This document shows, piece by piece, positions 38,071 to 46,510 of a DNA stretch of 64,000 bases. Each line of letters starts with the position of its first letter. Within the stretch, counting starts at the first letter, position 1. The notes below the pieces were generated by a model. The model made no database searches. It was not told the origin of the DNA and saw nothing but the letters and a program-made list of their open reading frames with translations. The DNA comes from Pseudomonas hydrolytica (lineage in GTDB: Bacteria > Pseudomonadota > Gammaproteobacteria > Pseudomonadales > Pseudomonadaceae): NCBI RefSeq assembly GCF_021495345.1, contig NZ_CP099397.1, positions 2,852,001-2,916,000 of the forward strand, read 5' to 3'. Made by a program: the position numbers and the translations under genes.

Positions 38071-38382
38071 ATGAGCGTTGCTGACATCGTCCAAACCATG
38101 CAATCCAAGTTCAACGCCAGCGCCGCTGCCGGCCTGGATCTGGTATTCCAGTTCAACATCGAAGACGGCGAGAACTACGCCCTGATCGTCAAGGACGGCA
38201 CCTGCGCCGTCGAGCAAGGCGACAACCCGAACGCCAACGTGACCCTGATCATGGACAGCGAAACCCTCAAGGGCATCACCAGCGGTGAAACCGATGGCAT
38301 GCAGGCCTTCATGGCCGGCAAGCTGCGCGCCGAAGGCGACATGATGCTGGCGATGAAACTGGGCGAGCTGTTCCCGGTTTAA
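38071..38382 (+). CDS. SCP2 sterol-binding-domain protein
   Basis: 103 residues comprising a single SCP2 fold: FNASAAAGLDLVFQFNIEDGENYALIVKDG, then PNANVTLIMDSETLKGITSGETDGMQAFMAGKL-type sequence in short blocks. Such proteins bind hydrophobic ligands such as acyl chains. RBS AGAAGGA precedes the ATG. A strong terminator follows. Confidence 0.92.
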   Translation: MSVADIVQTMQSKFNASAAAGLDLVFQFNIEDGENYALIVKDGTCAVEQGDNPNANVTLIMDSETLKGITSGETDGMQAFMAGKLRAEGDMMLAMKLGELFPV

Positions 38383-38408
38383 GCCGTCTGGCTGACCTGA
38401 TGCAGACG

Positions 38409-38439
38409 AAAACCGGAGTCCCTGGACTCCGGTTTTTTT
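38409..38439 (+). terminator. Rho-independent terminator after the SCP2 gene
   Basis: AAAACCGGAGTCC pairs with GGACTCCGGTTTT and is followed by more T residues (TTTTTTT in total). Classic strong terminator, also separating this operon from the convergent Fil-like operon. Confidence 0.93.
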
Positions 38440-38473
38440 ATGGGCGCCTCGAAGTATCTGGCCTGCGCCGATC

Positions 38474-39625
38474 TCAGCGCACTATGGCGAGTTCGAAAGC
38501 GCCCTCGTCGGCGTGGGCATGGCGCTGCATGCCTGTCTCATCCAGCGCCAGCGGTTGCAGCGGCCGCTTGAAGGGCTTGTTGTCGAGCGTCTGCAGGCTG
38601 CGATCCTGATCAGTGGTAATCAGCAGCACGTAGCGCTCGCCACGCTCGGCGCGGACCTGCACCGTGCCTTCGATGAAGGCGTAGCGGTACCAGGTTTCCG
38701 GATGCAGTTGGTACACCGCGTCACTGACCAGGCGGGTCGGCCGCTTGGCCTCGTCGAGAAACAGCAGCGACGGGTAGACCACCTGGCGATTGGCGAAACT
38801 GCGCACGCGCAGGCCGTAGCTCTGCCGCGAGGCGGGCAGTCTCAGCGCCGCGTAGTAGCTGCGCCCCATGGGGAAATCGAAGCTGGGGGAAAAGCGATCC
38901 AGCTCCTCGAAGCGCGGCTCGTCGGCCGACAGGGGCTTGAAATCGCTGTCGCGCAGCTGGCCGCAGCAGCGCGCCACCAGCTCGCCGTAGAGCCCCTCCT
39001 CCCGCACTTCGCTACCGGCGAGCAGCGCCTGCATGGCAGCCGTCGGCTGGCCATCGAGCATCGGCAACGAAGGCTTGCTGCGCTCGAATTCGATCTGCCG
39101 GCCTTCGCTGAAGCGCACCGGTGCAGCGGTCTGGCTGGAATCGGGCGCGCGTTGCCGGGTCGGCACCGGCGAGTTGTGCATCCGCCCCTGCTCGTCGACC
39201 CAGGTGTAATAGGGGCTTTCGTAGCTGTCGCGGGCAAAGCCGCGCCCCTCCAGCACGGCCGAGTCGATGTACTCCCCTGCCCGCTCTCCGCTGGCCAGTA
39301 CCTGATCGCGACCCGACGCACCGGCGACCTGGGCGCCGGCATAGAAACTGTTGTGCAGTTGGCCATTGCCATCGACCCAGGTGAAATAGCGGCGCTTGCT
39401 CTCCCCCGTGCCTGGCGCACTGCCCGGCCAGGCACCGCCGTCACCGAGCCGCGCCTGGTCGCTCTGTTCGGCGCGGCGCCTGGCCTGGCTCTGCTGCTCG
39501 GCGAAACGGCCGTCGACGAAGGTGTTGTGCACCCGCCCAAGGTCATCGACCCAGGTCAGGTAGCGGCTGCCGGCCGTGGCCGGCATCAGGGGCAGCAAGG
39601 CCAGGATGAAGATCAGACTGCGCAT
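38474..39625 (-). CDS. FilE-like periplasmic protein: three WVD repeats plus MalM-like domain
   Basis: 383 residues with a signal peptide (cleavage near ATA-GSR). Three copies of a short module follow: YLTWVDDLGRVHNTF (about 22), YFTWVDGNGQLHNSF (about 80) and YYTWVDEQGRMHNSP (about 140), a DUF4124-like pattern. The C-terminal half (about 225-360) resembles the maltose-operon protein MalM (FPMGRSYYAALRLPAS, VRSFANRQVVYPSLLFLDE). It is the last gene of the five-gene operon, 4 bases behind the FadL-like gene. Annotated relatives elsewhere are called 'pilus assembly protein FilE', but no function is proven. Confidence 0.75.
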   Translation of the reverse strand: MRSLIFILALLPLMPATAGSRYLTWVDDLGRVHNTFVDGRFAEQQSQARRRAEQSDQARLGDGGAWPGSAPGTGESKRRYFTWVDGNGQLHNSFYAGAQVAGASGRDQVLASGERAGEYIDSAVLEGRGFARDSYESPYYTWVDEQGRMHNSPVPTRQRAPDSSQTAAPVRFSEGRQIEFERSKPSLPMLDGQPTAAMQALLAGSEVREEGLYGELVARCCGQLRDSDFKPLSADEPRFEELDRFSPSFDFPMGRSYYAALRLPASRQSYGLRVRSFANRQVVYPSLLFLDEAKRPTRLVSDAVYQLHPETWYRYAFIEGTVQVRAERGERYVLLITTDQDRSLQTLDNKPFKRPLQPLALDETGMQRHAHADEGAFELAIVR

Positions 39626-39629
39626 CGCC

Positions 39630-41219
39630 TCAGAACCTCGAGGTATAGGTCATGGCGAAGATATAGGCCTTGACCGTGGTTTCGATATTGAGCCCGGCAT
39701 AGGGGTTGTAGACTAGGTTGTCCAGGCCTTCGCAGCTGACGTTGCAGCTGCTGCCCGCGGGAATGCTCTGCCTGGAAACGAAGTAGTTGAAGCCGACGTC
39801 GATGGTGGTGTCCTTGTCCCAGCGATAGCCCAGACCGAGCCCGTAGAGATCGGCATCGCCCACCGGCGCCAGCACGTCCGCCCGGTTCTTCGGGATGGCC
39901 GAGGGGCGATATTCGTAGCCGGCGCGCAGGGCCAGGCGATCATTGACGTCGTATTGCGCACCGACGCCCCAGCTCCAGGTATCGCGGTAGCGACGGTCGA
40001 GAATGAGGCTGCGATCGGTGGCCTTGCCACCGCCGAAGGTCTTGGCGATGCGCAGCAGATCCAGCTCGCGATCGAACTCGATCTCGAAGCTGTTCCAGTC
40101 GCTGTAGCCGACCCAGCGCAGGTCCAGGTTGAACTGCCACTTGTCGAACGGGCGCAGCTTGATGCCGGTGCTGAAGGCGTCCGGATAGGTCAGTTTGAGC
40201 GAGGCGTTGCCGCTCTCCTCGTCCGCGCCGTAGGGAAACAGCGGGCTGAGGATCTGACCGAACAGCGAGCCCTGCAGGCCGGACCAGAAGCCTGCCCAGT
40301 CCTCGCTGTAGTCGACGCGGTACTTGCCCTGCAGGTTCATGCGCGCCTCGCTCTGGTAGGTCGCTCCCCAGGCGAACCAGTCGCTGGGCTCCCAGAGAAT
40401 GCCCAGGTTGTAGGTTGGCGACAGGCTCTGCTGCAGATCCAGATCGAGGTTGGCCAACGAGTCGAAGGGGCCGATCTTGCCATTGCAGACGTTGATGAAT
40501 GGCCCGGTGATCTCTTCCAGCCCCGGCAGGCACAGCGCCTCGTTGAGGATTCGGGTCAGACCGGTGAGCATGCCGGGGTTGCGAAAGTCCTGGTTGAGCG
40601 CCACGGCCTGATGCGAGAAGCCGATGGACAGCCCCAGCGACAGCTCGTCATTGACCTGATAGGCCAGCGATGGCGAGAAGTAGGTGATGCGCTGCAACGA
40701 CACCTGACGCCCCTGGAAACGCCCGGGATCGCTGTCCGAATCGCGCGAGTAGCCCAAGGCCATGGGCGCGTAGACGTTGGTGGCGAAGGTGAATTTCGAA
40801 CCGGGCGGGTTGATCGACAGCCCGGCCAGCGGCGCCACCAGCACCGGCAGCTCGGTCATGCCGCCGACACCCGGCAGGTACATGGTCGGAGTCAGGGTAC
40901 GGCTGCTGGAATGCTTGAACGGGTCATCGTCGTAACCCATGAAGCCGTAATCCTCCTTGGCGTCGAACTTGGCGCGGATGTCCATCACCCCGCTGAGCAG
41001 CTTGACCGTGGTCTGCCGCCCCTTGAGCTTGCTCAGCGCCGCGGGGTTGTAGTGCACCGCATCGATACCGGTGACATCGGCGGTAACGGCGTTGCCCATG
41101 GCCATGGCCTTGGGGTTGCCGATGGTCAGGTTGTTGGCCAGTTGCGCCTGGGCAGGCAGGACGCAGGCCGCGCCCAACCCCACCAGCAGCAGAGCCTGCA
41201 GCTTGGCTAGATGAGTCAT
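39630..41219 (-). CDS. FadL/OmpP1-family outer-membrane transport protein
   Basis: 529 residues, signal peptide ending near PAQAQLANN. The FadL hatch-type start (NPKAMAMGNAVTADVTGIDAVHYNPAALSKLKG) and the C-terminal aromatic residue of a beta barrel (MTYTSRF) are clear. FadL homologues pass hydrophobic molecules such as fatty acids or hydrocarbons; in this operon it may be the exit or entry channel for a partner product. Two Cys residues (CNVSCEG) near the C-terminus may form a loop disulfide. 18 bases separate it from the upstream gene. Confidence 0.85.
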   Translation of the reverse strand: MTHLAKLQALLLVGLGAACVLPAQAQLANNLTIGNPKAMAMGNAVTADVTGIDAVHYNPAALSKLKGRQTTVKLLSGVMDIRAKFDAKEDYGFMGYDDDPFKHSSSRTLTPTMYLPGVGGMTELPVLVAPLAGLSINPPGSKFTFATNVYAPMALGYSRDSDSDPGRFQGRQVSLQRITYFSPSLAYQVNDELSLGLSIGFSHQAVALNQDFRNPGMLTGLTRILNEALCLPGLEEITGPFINVCNGKIGPFDSLANLDLDLQQSLSPTYNLGILWEPSDWFAWGATYQSEARMNLQGKYRVDYSEDWAGFWSGLQGSLFGQILSPLFPYGADEESGNASLKLTYPDAFSTGIKLRPFDKWQFNLDLRWVGYSDWNSFEIEFDRELDLLRIAKTFGGGKATDRSLILDRRYRDTWSWGVGAQYDVNDRLALRAGYEYRPSAIPKNRADVLAPVGDADLYGLGLGYRWDKDTTIDVGFNYFVSRQSIPAGSSCNVSCEGLDNLVYNPYAGLNIETTVKAYIFAMTYTSRF

Positions 41220-41237
41220 ATCAGGTTCGCTCGCTGC

Positions 41238-42239
41238 TTACTCGGCCTTGAGACCCTTGATATCCAGGGGCATGGAGATGCCGAGCAGGACGTCGGGCGA
41301 ATCCTCGGTCATGCCGAAACCGGCATTGACGTTGACGATATTGTTCGGCGAGGTGCGCAGGCCGAGGGAGAAGTTCATCACCGCACTGGTCTGCTCCTTG
41401 CCCTCCAGGGTGGCGTCGCTGAACTTGAACTTCGGCGCCAGGTTGTGCGCCATCTGCAGGGAAGTGGCCAGCGACACGTCATAGGACAGCGCATAGGCGA
41501 AGCCCATGCTCAGCGACAGGCTCGAGCCCGGCTCGACCTCTTCCAGCAGGCGTCCGCCGCGCACCTGATCGGCATCGCGAATCGGCAGGTTGTAGGTGTA
41601 TCCAAGCGAGCCGAACAGCACCACCGGATCGATCACGTAGGACAGGTTGGCGCCGACACCCAGGCTGTAATAGCCGTTACCGGTGGCCAGACCGTTGTCC
41701 AGGCTGACGTCGTACGGGCTGTCCCCGGTGGGCAGGCCGAGCGTGGCGAACAGCGTGGTGACCGGGCGCCCGCGCGCCGACGACCAGGGCTGCCAGCGAA
41801 AACTGGCGGAAATGTCGCCGAGGCTGTAGCTGCTCAGGTCGCGTTCGGTGTCGTACTTGGCCAGGAACGGCACGCGCATGCTGAAGGTTAGGTTGTCCCA
41901 CACCCCGTAGTCGAAGGTGAAGGAATTGGTGAAGGTATGCTGCGCCTCGCTCTGGCCGATCACGCTGAATACGTTCTGCCCGGTGCGCACGGTCTGGATC
42001 TGCGTATCGCGCAGCAGCGCGTAGTCGAACCCGTAGGTCAGGGTGCGTTCACCCTTCTTGAGCAGGGTGTAACTCTTCTCCGCGGCCTGGAACACCTCTT
42101 CCAGCGCCTTGGCGCTGTCGGCGTCGTCGTCCTTCTTGGTCAGCGCCTCACGTGCATCGTCGACCGTAGCCTCGTCGGCAAGTGCCGGCTGCATCATCAG
42201 CGCCAGCGCGGCCAGCCATGCGTATCCCCAAACTCCCAT
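41238..42239 (-). CDS. FilC-like outer-membrane/transporter protein
   Basis: 333 residues, signal peptide ending near PALA-DEA. A helical, charged segment (about 25-60, DAREALTKKDDDADSAKALEE-type) precedes a body of alternating amphipathic strands (TLTYGFDYALLRD, FTFDYGVWDNLTFSMRVPFLAKYD, DISASFRWQPW) typical of a small beta barrel. It resembles proteins annotated as putative pilus-system transporter FilC. It sits between the peptidase and the FadL-like gene, same strand, short gaps. Confidence 0.65.
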   Translation of the reverse strand: MGVWGYAWLAALALMMQPALADEATVDDAREALTKKDDDADSAKALEEVFQAAEKSYTLLKKGERTLTYGFDYALLRDTQIQTVRTGQNVFSVIGQSEAQHTFTNSFTFDYGVWDNLTFSMRVPFLAKYDTERDLSSYSLGDISASFRWQPWSSARGRPVTTLFATLGLPTGDSPYDVSLDNGLATGNGYYSLGVGANLSYVIDPVVLFGSLGYTYNLPIRDADQVRGGRLLEEVEPGSSLSLSMGFAYALSYDVSLATSLQMAHNLAPKFKFSDATLEGKEQTSAVMNFSLGLRTSPNNIVNVNAGFGMTEDSPDVLLGISMPLDIKGLKAE

Positions 42240-42277
42240 GACGCTATCCCCAGGTCGTTATTGTTATGCCGGGTGAA

Positions 42278-43039
42278 TCATTTGCGGCGAATGTATTGAA
42301 TGTCGCCACCCGACCCCAACTGGTCGGCCTGATTGCTGGTGAACTTGGCCATCTGCGGGAACTCGCGAAAGGCCAGCAGACTGATGGTGCGGTCATCGAT
42401 GATGCGCAGGTCGCGGTCGGTGAGCGCCAGGGCATTGGGTGGCTCGTTGCCGCTGGGAAAGATCACGAACAGAACGTTCTGATCCCAGATCTGTTCGAAA
42501 CGCACGCGGGTGAAACTGATGTTGCCCAACGCCGGATCGGCGACGAAGACGTGGTCGTTGTAGACATCGCGCACCACCACGAAATGTTTGAAGCCGGCGT
42601 ACTCGATCGGCACGATGGCCGGGTGTTCGAGCTGGGCGAGATCATCGAACCCGGCGCGAAAGCCCCCGCTCTGATACCCCAGCGCGGTGACGAAGCGCTT
42701 CATGTCGAGCAGCGAGAACCCGCGGCGCTCGATGATCTTCTCGGCCTCGCCGAAATGCAGCAGCCCTTCCATCACCTGGCGCTCTTGCAGATTGCGCCCG
42801 AGGTAGTAATCCAGCAGCATGGTCAACGCCGCGGAGCCGCAGCTGTAGTCGTAGGCCTGGCGGATGACGTTGCGAAACTGCAACTGGCTCATCGGCTCGA
42901 CCATCACCGATTCGCGCAGCGGGCCATTGGGCAGCAGCGGCTGGGTGATGTTCACGACACCGGCGGGCTGCGGTTTGATGTCGACAGCCTCGGTGAAACC
43001 GTACAAACCGATCAGGCTGCCCACGAGAATTTCGATCAT
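42278..43039 (-). CDS. C39-type cysteine peptidase without ABC transporter (FilB/FapD-like)
   Basis: 253 residues with an N-terminal hydrophobic segment that may be a signal or anchor. The catalytic triad of a C39 peptidase is visible: Cys in QAYDYSCGSAALTMLL (about residue 68), His in GFKHFVVVRD and Asp in FVADPALGN. C39 domains normally cleave double-glycine leaders as part of ABC exporters, but here the domain stands alone, as in FapD of the Pseudomonas amyloid system. It follows the small secreted-protein gene by 84 bases. Substrate unknown. Confidence 0.85.
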   Translation of the reverse strand: MIEILVGSLIGLYGFTEAVDIKPQPAGVVNITQPLLPNGPLRESVMVEPMSQLQFRNVIRQAYDYSCGSAALTMLLDYYLGRNLQERQVMEGLLHFGEAEKIIERRGFSLLDMKRFVTALGYQSGGFRAGFDDLAQLEHPAIVPIEYAGFKHFVVVRDVYNDHVFVADPALGNISFTRVRFEQIWDQNVLFVIFPSGNEPPNALALTDRDLRIIDDRTISLLAFREFPQMAKFTSNQADQLGSGGDIQYIRRK

Positions 43040-43123
43040 TGGTCAATCCGCAACTGCGTACAACGGAGCAGGAGCCCGGCCGCAGCCGGCGGCAAGGCTC
43101 CTGTGGATCAGGTCAGGCGAGGA

Positions 43124-43546
43124 TCAATGACCCCAGACCTTGACGGTGGAGCCGGCCATGTCCAGACCGTTGATGGCCACGCCACCGATGCTGTTGGCGC
43201 CGATCTTCACCGAGTCGACCGAGACGCCACCGTTGATGCCCGGCAGGCCGATTTCCAGCTTGTTGTCCACCACGTCGATGGTCAGCGGGTTGCTTTCGCT
43301 GATGTTGAAGCCGGTCAGCTTGACGGTGTTCAGGCTCAGGCTGTTGCTGCCGTCGTCGACGCCGGTTGCGGTATCGGTGTAGACGATGGAACCGATGGTG
43401 GCATCGAAGTTACCGGCGATGCTGATACCGGCCTGACCGGTCACATCGGCCAGGGCTGCGTCGTCGAGGGACTGCATCTGTGCCTGAGCCATAAACGGAA
43501 CGGCCATGACGGCGGCGGCGAGAGCGATTTTCTTCAGGGTCATCAT
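43124..43546 (-). CDS. Small secreted Asp/Gly/Ser-rich protein (FilA-like, DUF6160-type)
   Basis: 140 residues from the ATG at 43546 (GGAG nine bases upstream). Signal peptide (KKIALAAAVMAVPFMAQA) is followed by MQSLDDAALADVTGQAGISI, a signature of small secreted proteins that precede barrel/peptidase operons. The body is Val/Ile/Gly/Ser-rich with alternating hydrophobic residues (SLSLNTVKLTGFNISE) that could form a beta structure. First gene of the five-gene operon and likely its secreted product. Confidence 0.75.
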   Translation of the reverse strand: MMTLKKIALAAAVMAVPFMAQAQMQSLDDAALADVTGQAGISIAGNFDATIGSIVYTDTATGVDDGSNSLSLNTVKLTGFNISESNPLTIDVVDNKLEIGLPGINGGVSVDSVKIGANSIGGVAINGLDMAGSTVKVWGH

Positions 43547-43786
43547 TGTTGTTATCTCCACAGTTCGAATGGGGGTTCCCCGGGCTCTGCCGGTGACGTC
43601 CTGTCACGAGCAGCCTGATCGGCTCATGCCGACCACCAGACCTGTCACGGCTTCCCTAGTTGCGCCAGGTTTGGATTCGCGAAACGCGCTGCGCTTCGAG
43701 ATGGCTACAAGCTACTGACCCGCTATCGCACTGCCAGCCCATCCAAGGGATGGAGCATGGCATCTCCCCCTCTACCCCGGTCTTTC

Positions 43787-46510
43787 TCAGGCCTCGCTCA
43801 AAAGGCCGAGACTCTTGCCCTTGAGCACGGCCTGAGTCCGGCTGCGCACGCCCAGCTTGGAAAACAGGTTGTGCAGGTGCCACTTGATGGTGGCTTCCGA
43901 CAAATGCACCGTCTGGGCAATGTCGCGGTTCGACAGCCCCGCCGCCACGAGCCGCAGGATCTCTCTTTCGCGATGGCTAACATCCTGATTTTCCTCGAAA
44001 CTTTCAGGATCTATGGCCATCCGGCGGCACTGCTCGCGGAGCAGTTCGGCCAGCCCCTGCCAGGCCGCCGCGCGCTTGGGCTCGGCGCTGCACCAGGCGT
44101 CCCAGAGCGGCAGCAGCCACAAGGCATCGTCCTGGAACAGACGGCGATAGCCGCACTGCCAGGCCTCTTCGAGGGTGGCACGCAGCAGGGCGAAGGCCTT
44201 TTCGCTGTTACCTTTGCGCCAGTACGCCACAGAAAGTAACAGGCTCAGACGCAGGCGCCGGTCGCGCTGGTGCTCGGCGCCCTGCTTGGCCAGGCAGGCT
44301 TCCAGGCTGGCCTGGGCCCTGTCCACGCGCCGCTCGCTCAAGGCCAGACGCGCCTGACTCAGCGCCAGTGCGGTATGGGCATCGCCATAGCGTTCGATGG
44401 GCAGCGTGGCGAGATGACGCTCCAGTTGCAAATAGATGCGCTGGGCCTCGTTGGGCCGGCGCAGCCACAGCAGGAACTGCACCTTGCAGCCCATGCCGAT
44501 GGCGAACACGCGTTCGTAGCCGGGCCCCTGCAGCCCGGCCAGCCACTCGTCGAGCTCTTCCAGCCCCTGCTCCGCCGCGCCGGCAAAGAAGCGCGCGCGT
44601 GCCATCACCAGCTTGCCGCGACTGATCAGCTCCACCGGGGTGGCGACGTCGCGCCAGGTGGTGGCCAGCGGCAGCTCGGCGAGTATCGCGCCATGGCGAT
44701 CCTGCTCGTAGAGCAGGTCGGCATAGGCCAGGCCCAGCGGGCCGCCGACCCGGCTGCGTCGTCCGAACACCTGCTCCACCCGCGCCCGTGCGGCCTCGGC
44801 CAGGGCGCGTCCGCGCTCCAGTTCGCCGTATTCCTTGCAGATCAGCGCCTCGATCAGGCTGGCCATCACATGCAGGTACTCGCTCTCGCACTGGCGCAGG
44901 TTTTCCCGCGCCACGGCAATGGCCTTGGCCGCTTCGCCAAACTCGCCGAGCAGGGCGAAGGCCGCAGCCTGCACGCAGGCCAGGCTGGCGCGAAAGACCG
45001 GCTGGTTCTGCGGCACCAGGGCCAGCCAGTGACCGGCGACCTTGAGGCAGGCTTCCAGCTTGTCCTGATACAAGAGCACCAGGGCCTTGAGCACCTGGGC
45101 GGCGGCCAGCAGCTCGATCAGACCGAAGTGCATGCCCTTGCCGCGCCCCTGGGTCAGGCGCGTGCTGACCTCCTCGATCAGCGCCTCGGATTCGGCGAAC
45201 TTCTGCTCGAAGGCCAGCTGCCAGGCATAGAAGATCTGGAACACCGGCTGCTCGGCGATCACCACCGGCGGTATGTCCTTGAGGATGGCGAGAATGCCGT
45301 ACACCCGGTTGCCGGCGATCAGGCGCGCGCCCTGACGCTCCAGTAGCTCGGCGGCAAAGCCATAGTCGCGTGCTCGCAGGGCATACTTGATCGACTTGTC
45401 GGCGAGATCGCGCGCCTCGCACCAGCGCGCGGCTGCGTGCAGCAGATGCGCCGGGTCGCCGCGCTTGGCCAGCCGCCCCTGGAGAAACTCGGCGAACAGA
45501 TGGTGATAACGAAACCACTCGCCCTGCTCGTCCAGCGGAATGACGAACAGCTGCTCGCTCTGCAGCCGGCGCAGCATGTCACGGCCATCGCGGCGGCCGG
45601 TCAGTGCATTGCACAGTTCGGCGTTGAATTCATCGAGCACCGAGGTCTGATCGAGGAACAGCTGCTGCGCCTCGGGCAGACTGGCCACCACATCCTCGGC
45701 GAGGTAATCGGCGATATTGCGCTCGGCGCCGGACAGCCCGGCGAGAAAGGCGGCACGGTCACGCTGCCGCGGCAGCGCCAGCGCCGCCAGATGCAGCGCG
45801 GTGATCCAGCCCTCGGTACGGGCATGCAGCTGATCGAGCTCAGCCTCATCGAGCGCCAGCTGCTTGATGGTGCGCAGGTAGGCGGCGGTTTCCCCGCGAG
45901 ACAGGCGCAGATCCTCGGCCCTTAGCCAGAACGCCCAGCCGCCGAGCGACGGCGGCTCATCGAGAAACCGCGGCTGATAGCGGGTGCTGACCACCAGACG
46001 CACATGCCTGGGCAGGCGCTCGATCAGGTAGCGGGCGCCCTGGCCGAGGGAGGGATGACGGATGCGGTGAAAGTCGTCCAGCATCAGATAAAGCTCGCCA
46101 GGCAGCGCCTTGAGGTCATCGAGGAAGGCGTCGATCACCGCCTCCAGCGGCCAGCTGATCTCACCCTGCAGCAGCGCCGAGGCGCTACTGCCGAAGCCCG
46201 GACAAGCCGACTCGATGGCCGCCACCAGGTACTGCAGGAATCTCGCCGGTTCGCTGTCGGCCTCGTCGCATGACAACCAGGCGACGCGCGCGCCCTGCTC
46301 CTGCAGGCGGCGGCGCAACTGGCTGAGGACGGTGCTCTTGCCGAAGCCGGCCGGCGCGCTGAGGACGATCAGACGCTGCTCGCGCGCGGCCAGCAGTCGC
46401 TCGAGCAATGCCGAACGCTCCAGCAGAGGCGCTCCCTCTCCATGGGCCGGATAGAGTTTGGTGCGCAGCAGGGGCACCGTGGACTGACGAGGCTGGTTCT
46501 GGCTGGTCAT
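43787..46510 (-). CDS. MalT-type LuxR-family ATP-dependent regulator (second of tandem pair)
   Basis: 907 residues. N-terminal STAND NTPase with Walker A SAPAGFGKST (about 54-63) and Walker B-like LYLMLDDFHRI, a long TPR-like helical region, and a C-terminal LuxR HTH (HREREILRLVAAGLSNRD then HLSEATIKWHLHNLF). MalT and AlkS belong to this class: they bind an inducer and ATP, then activate nearby operons. Its start overlaps the stop of the upstream paralogue by 4 bases, and its 3' end is 240 bases from the Fil-like operon. Confidence 0.9.
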   Translation of the reverse strand: MTSQNQPRQSTVPLLRTKLYPAHGEGAPLLERSALLERLLAAREQRLIVLSAPAGFGKSTVLSQLRRRLQEQGARVAWLSCDEADSEPARFLQYLVAAIESACPGFGSSASALLQGEISWPLEAVIDAFLDDLKALPGELYLMLDDFHRIRHPSLGQGARYLIERLPRHVRLVVSTRYQPRFLDEPPSLGGWAFWLRAEDLRLSRGETAAYLRTIKQLALDEAELDQLHARTEGWITALHLAALALPRQRDRAAFLAGLSGAERNIADYLAEDVVASLPEAQQLFLDQTSVLDEFNAELCNALTGRRDGRDMLRRLQSEQLFVIPLDEQGEWFRYHHLFAEFLQGRLAKRGDPAHLLHAAARWCEARDLADKSIKYALRARDYGFAAELLERQGARLIAGNRVYGILAILKDIPPVVIAEQPVFQIFYAWQLAFEQKFAESEALIEEVSTRLTQGRGKGMHFGLIELLAAAQVLKALVLLYQDKLEACLKVAGHWLALVPQNQPVFRASLACVQAAAFALLGEFGEAAKAIAVARENLRQCESEYLHVMASLIEALICKEYGELERGRALAEAARARVEQVFGRRSRVGGPLGLAYADLLYEQDRHGAILAELPLATTWRDVATPVELISRGKLVMARARFFAGAAEQGLEELDEWLAGLQGPGYERVFAIGMGCKVQFLLWLRRPNEAQRIYLQLERHLATLPIERYGDAHTALALSQARLALSERRVDRAQASLEACLAKQGAEHQRDRRLRLSLLLSVAYWRKGNSEKAFALLRATLEEAWQCGYRRLFQDDALWLLPLWDAWCSAEPKRAAAWQGLAELLREQCRRMAIDPESFEENQDVSHREREILRLVAAGLSNRDIAQTVHLSEATIKWHLHNLFSKLGVRSRTQAVLKGKSLGLLSEA

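Noticed and set aside
39954..41210. 418-codon plus-strand frame
   Set aside because: Antisense to the FadL-like gene; no start signal or family sequence.
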